From F23-B02 sp963650165 (GTDB lineage Bacteria > Bacillota > Clostridia > Oscillospirales > Oscillospiraceae): 18,987 nucleotides of DNA. How positions within the stretch are numbered: the stretch's first letter is position 1; the number at the start of each line of letters is the position of its first letter. Location: NCBI GenBank assembly GCA_963650165.1, contig CAVJKX010000025.1, positions 1-18,987 on the forward strand. The letters run 5' to 3'. The notes under the pieces are model-generated. The model was not told where the DNA came from, made no database searches, and was given only the letters and a program-made list of their open reading frames with translations. Both the position numbers and the translations under genes were made by a program. Shown in pieces: positions 15,049 to 18,987 of this stretch.

Positions 15049-15309
15049 ATGCAAGGAATCGGAACATTTTACATTCTGCTGGCTATCGCAATCATTGTAT
15101 TTACTATCTATGCCGCGATGCAGTTCGGCAAGGTCGCCGTCAGCAAGGGCCATTCGGATAAGAAAACAATGATCATTGTTCTGTGCATTTTCGTGCCCAT
15201 TGCGGGCTATCTGCTCACCTGTGCACTGCCGGATAACACCCGGCATGAGAGCAAGGCTTGCGGAAGCGGCAGGCAGAACGTGGTCAGCGACGAGCTGCCC
15301 GAGCTTTGA
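15049..15309 (+). CDS. Small two-helix membrane protein
   Basis: The 86-residue product is not assigned to a named family. It has two hydrophobic segments, about 6-24 (TFYILLAIAIIVFTIYAAM) and 41-59 (MIIVLCIFVPIAGYLLTCALP), separated by a basic loop KVAVSKGHSDKK. A polar tail of about 25 residues has no recognisable motif. The positive-inside rule would put the loop in the cytoplasm and both termini outside. The ATG has a strong GGAGGAG site. It is the first gene after the divergent promoter and ends 11 bases before the next gene, so it is probably a partner or accessory of the large membrane protein that follows; that link is inferred from position only. Confidence 0.75.
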   Translation: MQGIGTFYILLAIAIIVFTIYAAMQFGKVAVSKGHSDKKTMIIVLCIFVPIAGYLLTCALPDNTRHESKACGSGRQNVVSDELPEL

Positions 15310-15320
15310 GAGGATAAGCC

Positions 15321-16859
15321 ATGGCTGAAAGATACACAAAGCTGTTTTCGCTCGCCTCGCCTCTTTATGCCGAGGGGAGCCCCGTCGTGATAGAGGCCGG
15401 AGCTCTGCTGCTCGATAACGTCGGCGGCAGTGTGCTTGCCCAGCTTAAATTCAAAAGCGTATCGCCCAAAACCGTCAAGGCACTTACCGTCAGCGTTACG
15501 GCGAAGGACACCGTCGGCCGCGTCATCGGCGTGCCGACCGTGCATCAGTATTTAGACCTTGATGTGCAGCGTGACGCGGAGTTCGGCCAGAAAAGCGCGA
15601 TAGCGCTGCCGAGCGAAAATACGCGCAAATGCGAGGTCAGGGTGCTTGAGGCCGCGTTTGCCGACAACTCGGTTTGGACGGCTCCGGACGGCTTGAGATG
15701 GGAGCCTCTGCCCGTACAGACCCCGCTGTTTCCCAATGACGCGGAGCTGCTCAGGCAGTACCGTATGGATATAAACCACGCGGCCAAGTTTGAGCTGCGC
15801 CGCGAAAAGGACCTTTGGCTCTGCTCCTGCGGCGCCGTCAACAGAGCGGGGGAAAAGGTCTGCCATAGCTGTGAAGCGGCCCTGTCCGAAATGGAAAATG
15901 CAGATCTGCCGATGCTCGAAAAAAGGCGCGCCGCTCGCCTTGAGGAGGAAGAAAAAGCCGCTGAAGCAAAACGCATAGCCGCCGAAAAGGCTGCCGAGGC
16001 AAAGCGCATAGCCGCCGAGAAGGCTGCGAAAAAGACAAAGAAGATACTTTCCATCGCAATTCCGGCGGTCATTGCAGTCATTGCAATCGTACTTGTTGCA
16101 ACCAAAGTTATCATCCCGAACAGCAATTATAATGCGGCTGTTGACCTCATGGATAATGGCAAATATGAGGAAGCAATTGCTGCTTTTGAGGCAATGGATG
16201 GATATAAGGACAGCTCCGAAAAAGCAAAGAGCATTTATGCGCAATACTGCAAGGAACAGCTTAGCGCTGCCGAAGTCGGAGATACGGTGTATTTCGGCAC
16301 GTACGAGCAGGATAACGATACATCCAACGGCAAAGAGAAAATAGAATGGCAGGTACTTGCAAAGGAAAATAACAGGGTTCTTGTTATAAGCAAATATGCT
16401 CTTGATTGCCAGCCGTACAACGCAGCATATGGAGATGTAACATGGGAAAGCTGCACTCTGCGCACCTGGCTCAACGGAACATTCCTCAACAGCGCTTTCA
16501 GCGAAAAAGAACAGGCGGCAATAGCACAAACAACAGTTACGGCTGATAAAAATCCTGAATATGATACAGACCCCGGCAATGCAACGACTGACAAGGTTTT
16601 CCTGCTCGGCATTGACGAAGCAGACAAGTATTTCTCGTCAGACAGTGCACGGCAGTGCGAACCGACGGCCTTTGCAGTTGCCAATGGAGCTAAAGAAAGC
16701 GACAGCGGCAACTGCTGGTGGTGGCTGCGGTCGCCTGGCTACCTTCAGCATCTCGCGGCAAGTGTCTCATCTGAGTGCTATCTCTACTACGAAGGTCACA
16801 ATGTCAACGTCGGTAATAGTGCCATTCGCCCTGCCATGTGGATCAATTTGGCCGCTTGA
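15321..16859 (+). CDS. Modular membrane-anchored protein with zinc ribbon and C-terminal DUF6273-like (C-type-lectin-like) domain
   Basis: The 512-residue protein has: a beta-rich N-terminal domain (about 5-160); a short zinc ribbon, CSC (168-170) and CHSC (181-184); a basic/acidic coiled coil (198-240) with an 11-residue repeat; one membrane helix (242-264) preceded by lysines, predicting the N-terminal half inside and C-terminal half outside; a TPR-like unit NYNAAVDLMDNGKYEEAIAAFE (269-290); and a C-terminal domain (about 318-510) with FGTYEQ, EWQVL, SCTLRTWLNGTF, VFLLG, WWWLRSPG and AIRPAMWINL. That series resembles DUF6273 proteins. The segment 474-500 has features of a DGR variable region (see findings). 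GAGGATAA precedes the ATG. It is probably co-transcribed with the small membrane gene. The function is unknown; extracellular ligand binding is an inference from the fold. Confidence 0.8.
   Translation: MAERYTKLFSLASPLYAEGSPVVIEAGALLLDNVGGSVLAQLKFKSVSPKTVKALTVSVTAKDTVGRVIGVPTVHQYLDLDVQRDAEFGQKSAIALPSENTRKCEVRVLEAAFADNSVWTAPDGLRWEPLPVQTPLFPNDAELLRQYRMDINHAAKFELRREKDLWLCSCGAVNRAGEKVCHSCEAALSEMENADLPMLEKRRAARLEEEEKAAEAKRIAAEKAAEAKRIAAEKAAKKTKKILSIAIPAVIAVIAIVLVATKVIIPNSNYNAAVDLMDNGKYEEAIAAFEAMDGYKDSSEKAKSIYAQYCKEQLSAAEVGDTVYFGTYEQDNDTSNGKEKIEWQVLAKENNRVLVISKYALDCQPYNAAYGDVTWESCTLRTWLNGTFLNSAFSEKEQAAIAQTTVTADKNPEYDTDPGNATTDKVFLLGIDEADKYFSSDSARQCEPTAFAVANGAKESDSGNCWWWLRSPGYLQHLAASVSSECYLYYEGHNVNVGNSAIRPAMWINLAA
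15951..16034 (+). repeat. 33-bp tandem repeat encoding the coiled-coil linker
   Basis: Units at 15951-15983 and 15984-16016 encode EKAAEAKRIAA twice, and a partial third follows (16017-16034). The copies differ mostly at third codon positions. It lengthens a charged helix just before the membrane segment and could vary in copy number between strains. Confidence 0.85.
16731..16856 (+). other. Candidate DGR-type variable region at the 3' end of the 512-residue protein gene
   Basis: Between the fixed motifs SPG (471-473) and AIRPAMW (501-507), scattered positions carry Y, L, H, S, C, V and G where relatives of this domain commonly carry Asn (recalled family pattern, not checked here). Of 22 such codons, 18 end in C or T, as expected if AAC/AAT template codons were mutated at adenines. 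No template repeat or reverse transcriptase is present in the window, so this is a hypothesis. Confidence 0.4.
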
Positions 16860-16884
16860 CAAAAGCAATAAGATTTTGTGTTAA
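16856..16884 (+). promoter_or_regulatory. Possible promoter of the DUF2971-like gene
   Basis: A perfect -35 TTGACA (16856-16861) overlaps the stop codon of the preceding gene. At 17-bp spacing the -10 is only TGTTAA (16879-16884); TAAAAC (16882-16887) is a better hexamer but at 20 bp. The predicted start just before the GGAG site fits the gene at 16909, but -10 quality is poor. Confidence 0.35.
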
Positions 16885-16908
16885 AACTATGAAACGGAGC
16901 ATTGTAAG

Positions 16909-17838
16909 ATGGATAAAGAAATAATCTCCGCAGCAGAGCTCAGGGGACGGAATGATGCCGGGGCAGTCGGCGCAGAGCTTGAAACAGCCAGAAGCGACAA
17001 GTATTTTTCATATTACACAAGTGAAGCGACGGCGATGAAAATACTGCGCCCGGGAAATGCCGACGGCAAGTGCTGCTTTTTTGTGAGCTCCATCAAGGTG
17101 ATGAATGATCCGAAGGAAAGCGAAAATCATGCTGAGGATGCAGACAGAGTTTATTGCCTTTGCTTCAGCAATTATGCCGGGGAGCTTCTTCCCATGTGGT
17201 ATCTTTACGGCGGCATAAGCGGCAAGGGCGTCAGAATAAGCTTTACTCCGAAAAAGCTGGGGATGATTATTGACGGAATAAGCTCCGGCTCTGCTGAGAT
17301 ATACAGGATCGCAGACAACAAGGTCGATTATAATGCTCCCGTTTCACATGAAGATTTCGAGCTTAGCTGCGGCTGGGTATATTACTATGATAATGAAGAG
17401 CATATTTACTACAGAGACAAGCTGTACGGGACAGACGGTTCCGAAAACGGTGATGCTGAATTTGGCACTGATAATTACTTCCACAAGCAGAAGGCATGGT
17501 GCTATGAGAAGGAATTCAGGATAGTATTTAAACTCAGGGAGTCGGTCGGCGACAGAATTGCGTTGGTTTTTGACAAGGCCGGACTTGAAAAAGGCATGAG
17601 AGTAACGCTTGCCCCCAATTTCCTCGATGACTCCGGTGCTGATTTGCTTAACGAGTATGCAGATAAATTCGGCGTAAAAAGTAATAAGCTCAAGGTGAGC
17701 GTACTTGACGCTAAGTATGATCTTATCGGCAGAAACAAAGAAAGCATAGCGGAAAATTTCGATGCTCTGCTTGCCGAGCTCAGCGACGACGGCATAAGAA
17801 AAATAGAGCAGGCGCTGGAACGGCGAAAAGATAAATAA
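16909..17838 (+). CDS. DUF2971-like protein
   Basis: The 309-residue soluble protein resembles the DUF2971 family. Matching pieces are YYTSEATAMKIL (35-46), FFVSSIKVMNDPKES (57-71), the CLCFSN strand (83-88), PMWYLYGGISGKGVRISF (95-112) and a later KQKAWCYEKEFRIVF segment. There is no signal peptide or membrane helix. The biochemical function of DUF2971 is not established to my knowledge; the conserved Asn-Asp-Pro and Trp-Tyr motifs suggest an enzyme. GGAG lies nine bases before the ATG. It is 49 bases after the large membrane protein gene, with a possible own promoter in the gap. Base composition is more AT-rich than in the housekeeping genes, which fits an acquired gene. The unit ends at the hairpin 17873-17901. 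Confidence 0.7.
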   Translation: MDKEIISAAELRGRNDAGAVGAELETARSDKYFSYYTSEATAMKILRPGNADGKCCFFVSSIKVMNDPKESENHAEDADRVYCLCFSNYAGELLPMWYLYGGISGKGVRISFTPKKLGMIIDGISSGSAEIYRIADNKVDYNAPVSHEDFELSCGWVYYYDNEEHIYYRDKLYGTDGSENGDAEFGTDNYFHKQKAWCYEKEFRIVFKLRESVGDRIALVFDKAGLEKGMRVTLAPNFLDDSGADLLNEYADKFGVKSNKLKVSVLDAKYDLIGRNKESIAENFDALLAELSDDGIRKIEQALERRKDK

Positions 17839-17872
17839 TAAGATGAACAAAAAATAATATTCGCAAAACCTC

Positions 17873-17901
17873 AAAGCGCCGGGACGATGCCCCGGCGCTT
17901 T
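17873..17901. terminator. Bidirectional terminator between the DUF2971-like and NUDIX genes
   Basis: A perfect 11-bp stem (17873-17883 with 17891-17901), AAA/TTT at its outer ends and a 7-base loop. It lies 34 bases after the DUF2971-like gene and directly before the stop codon (17903-17905) of the opposing NUDIX gene, so it probably serves both. Confidence 0.8.
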
Positions 17902-17902
17902 G

Positions 17903-18421
17903 TCACATATTCAGATTATCCGTTCCGCTGCGCATTTCGAAGAGAAATGCAATGAAGCTCTTCATAAACGGGATAAACTCGCCCGAGTCTATCATCGCGC
18001 AGATCTCGTCGAGCGTCGCCCAGCGCACGTCCATGACCTCCTCGGCCTGAAGGTGCAGACTGTCGGGCGAAAGGTCCCTTTCGAGAATATAATAGTCGTC
18101 AAAGCCGTCGTCGAAGTTCACCGTAAGGCGCGGCCGGAGCTCCGAGAAGTCGATATCGAGCCCAAGCTCCTCGCGCAGCTCGCGCTGCATGGCCTCGCGG
18201 CTCGTCTCGCCGCAAAGTGAGCCGCCGCCGACGGTGACGTCCCATTTTCCGGGGAATGTGTTCTTCTGCATGCAGCGCCGCTGGATCAGCAGCCTGCCGT
18301 CGGAGCCGAATATCGCGGCGTGAACCACCATGCGGTAAAGCCCCTCGTCGTGTCTTTCGCCGCGCACGACGCTCCTGCCGAGCGGCAGCCGGTCAACATT
18401 ATATGCGTCCCATTTTTCCAT
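17903..18421 (-). CDS. NUDIX hydrolase
   Basis: The 172-residue protein contains a complete NUDIX box: G-x5-E-x7-REx2EExG is met by GGSLCGE, TSREAMQ and RELREELGL (roughly residues 102-124 from the chosen start). The N-terminal WDAYNVDRLPLGRSVVRGE and GLYRMVVHAAIF segments resemble the YfcD / isopentenyl-diphosphate-isomerase-like subgroup. Such enzymes hydrolyse nucleoside diphosphates linked to another moiety; the substrate here is unknown. An open frame extends 37 codons further upstream, but ATG 18421 is preferred: a GGGTGAT ribosome site precedes it, homologues begin with the WDxY segment, and the extension would run through the divergent promoter region into the neighbouring gene's leader. 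Confidence 0.88.
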   Translation of the reverse strand: MEKWDAYNVDRLPLGRSVVRGERHDEGLYRMVVHAAIFGSDGRLLIQRRCMQKNTFPGKWDVTVGGGSLCGETSREAMQRELREELGLDIDFSELRPRLTVNFDDGFDDYYILERDLSPDSLHLQAEEVMDVRWATLDEICAMIDSGEFIPFMKSFIAFLFEMRSGTDNLNM

Positions 18422-18437
18422 TTGTATCACCCGCAAC

Positions 18438-18466
18438 ACAGTAGCATTTTTTGCCCGCCGCGTCAA
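18438..18466 (-). promoter_or_regulatory. Predicted NUDIX gene promoter
   Basis: On the minus strand TTGACG (18466-18461), 17 bp, then TACTGT (18443-18438) with TGC directly before it. The -10 hexamer is weak (3 of 6) but the -35 is near-consensus and the extended -10 helps. It lies back-to-back with the + promoter at 18474. Confidence 0.4.
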
Positions 18467-18473
18467 GAGCGAA

Positions 18474-18502
18474 TTGACATCTGCGCGGCAGGGGAGTATG
18501 CT
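18474..18502 (+). promoter_or_regulatory. Predicted promoter of the flavoprotein gene
   Basis: Consensus TTGACA (18474-18479), 17-bp spacer, TATGCT (18497-18502). The start near 18509 gives a leader of about 22 nt that begins just before AAAGGAGG (18516-18523), seven bases from the ATG. Confidence 0.6.
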
Positions 18503-18530
18503 AATTAAAAAAACAAAAGGAGGCCGCATC

Positions 18531-18923
18531 ATGCAGCAGATTTATGATTTTCTCAAGGACGCAGGAACCTATTACCTCGCAACGCTCGACGGCGATCAGC
18601 CGCGCGTCCGCCCATTCGGCACGGTGGATATCTATAACGGACATCTCGGTATCCAGACCGGCAGAAAAAAGGAGCTTTTCGCCCAGATAAGCAAAAATCC
18701 CAAGGTCGAGATATGCGCGGTGCGCGGCGGCGAATGGATACGCGTCTGCGGCGAAGTGTACCCCGACGACAGCATCGAGGCCTGTGAGCACATGCTCGCC
18801 GGCTACCCCGAGCTGCGCGCCATGTACACCCCCGGCGACGGCAACTGCGTCGTTTTGTACTTTAAGAGCGGCACGGCGACCATATCGAGCTTCACCGCCG
18901 CCCCCGTTACGATCGAGTTCTGA
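18531..18923 (+). CDS. Pyridoxamine 5'-phosphate oxidase-like flavin-binding protein
   Basis: The 130-residue protein has the split-barrel pattern of the PNPOx-like family: an N-terminal helix MQQIYDFLKDAG, then TYYLATLDGDQPRVRPFGTV (13-32), the strand HLGIQTGRKKELFAQISKNPKVEIC (38-62), and GEWIRVCGEV (67-76). The TGRKKEL segment is a common FMN-phosphate contact. Small members are usually general flavin reductases or nitroreductase-like rather than vitamin B6 enzymes, so no pathway is assigned. An in-frame TTG at 18474 is part of the promoter -35 and is not a start; ATG 18531 has a near-perfect AAAGGAGG. It is the last gene before the terminal repeat; no terminator is visible in the nine bases between. 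Confidence 0.88.
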   Translation: MQQIYDFLKDAGTYYLATLDGDQPRVRPFGTVDIYNGHLGIQTGRKKELFAQISKNPKVEICAVRGGEWIRVCGEVYPDDSIEACEHMLAGYPELRAMYTPGDGNCVVLYFKSGTATISSFTAAPVTIEF

Positions 18924-18932
18924 CGAAAAATA

Positions 18933-18987
18933 TGTAGGAGTTACAATGATGAGAGACAGATAAGAAAAAAGGATAGCGAATAGGCGA
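18933..18987. repeat. Right copy of the 55-bp terminal inverted repeat
   Basis: Exact reverse complement of 1-55. In this orientation it reads TGTAGGAGTTACA then ATGATG, a ribosome-site-like start pointing out of the window; the frame from that ATG stops after five codons. Another frame without a start codon stays open for about 13 codons. Confidence 0.9.

Noticed and set aside
15951..16034. Short repeats considered as a CRISPR array
   Set aside because: Units are contiguous, in frame and code for a coiled coil; there are no spacers and no cas genes.
14695..17900. Local DGR reverse transcriptase or template repeat next to the candidate variable region
   Set aside because: No frame encodes reverse transcriptase motifs (such as YxDD) and no near-copy of 16731-16856 was seen by eye on either strand, so the DGR idea remains a remote-target hypothesis.
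18422..18532. 37-codon N-terminal extension of the NUDIX protein
   Set aside because: It crosses both divergent promoters and the neighbour's ribosome site; homologues begin at the WDxY segment.
1..18987. Circular plasmid or phage genome
   Set aside because: The matching ends are inverted, not direct, so they cannot close a circle. Gene content is chromosomal housekeeping with no replication, partition or capsid genes.

Overview
The window looks like a chromosomal contig from a GC-rich member of the Clostridia, most probably Oscillospirales. The evidence is the rplI-dnaB-tilS-hpt-ftsH cluster, a GdpP phosphodiesterase, a HemZ-type radical SAM protein, strong Shine-Dalgarno sequences, and short promoters of the TTGnnn-N17-TATAAT type, several with an extended -10 (TGn). 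No genus can be named from the sequence alone. No tRNA, rRNA, CRISPR array, transposase or reverse transcriptase gene was found.

Layout. (1) 1-55 and 18933-18987 are perfect 55-bp inverted copies of each other; this is probably an assembly boundary in a repeat. (2) 56-3308: rsmG (+) converges on a hemZ / uridine-kinase-like operon (-) at a long bidirectional hairpin. (3) 3309-6834: an ECF sigma factor, a six-helix membrane protein of unknown function, an ABC ATPase and an ABC-2 permease form one overlapping operon closed by a terminator. (4) 6835-14740: a housekeeping block, gdpP, rplI, dnaB, tilS, hpt and ftsH, all on + with short gaps or overlaps and ending in a strong terminator. It joins c-di-AMP turnover, ribosome, replication, tRNA-Ile decoding, purine salvage and membrane proteolysis. 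(5) 14739-17901: an accessory segment with a small XRE repressor (-), a divergent promoter carrying TTAACC operator half-sites, a two-helix membrane protein, a large modular surface-type protein (zinc ribbon, coiled coil, membrane helix, repeat, C-terminal DUF6273-like fold) and a DUF2971-like protein. (6) 17903-18923: a NUDIX hydrolase (-) and a pyridoxamine-phosphate-oxidase-like flavoprotein (+), transcribed divergently.

The most interesting part is region 5. The C-terminal 40 residues of the 512-residue protein look like the variable region of a diversity-generating-retroelement (DGR) target: a conserved frame (WWLRSPG...AIRPAMWI) around scattered positions whose codons almost all end in a pyrimidine, as expected if AAC/AAT codons of a template had been mutated at adenines. 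No reverse transcriptase or template repeat is in the window, so this is a hypothesis. Other points for follow-up are the uncharacterised membrane protein of the ECF operon, a TACAnnTGTA palindrome on the gdpP -35 box, and a 20% GC patch inside tilS.
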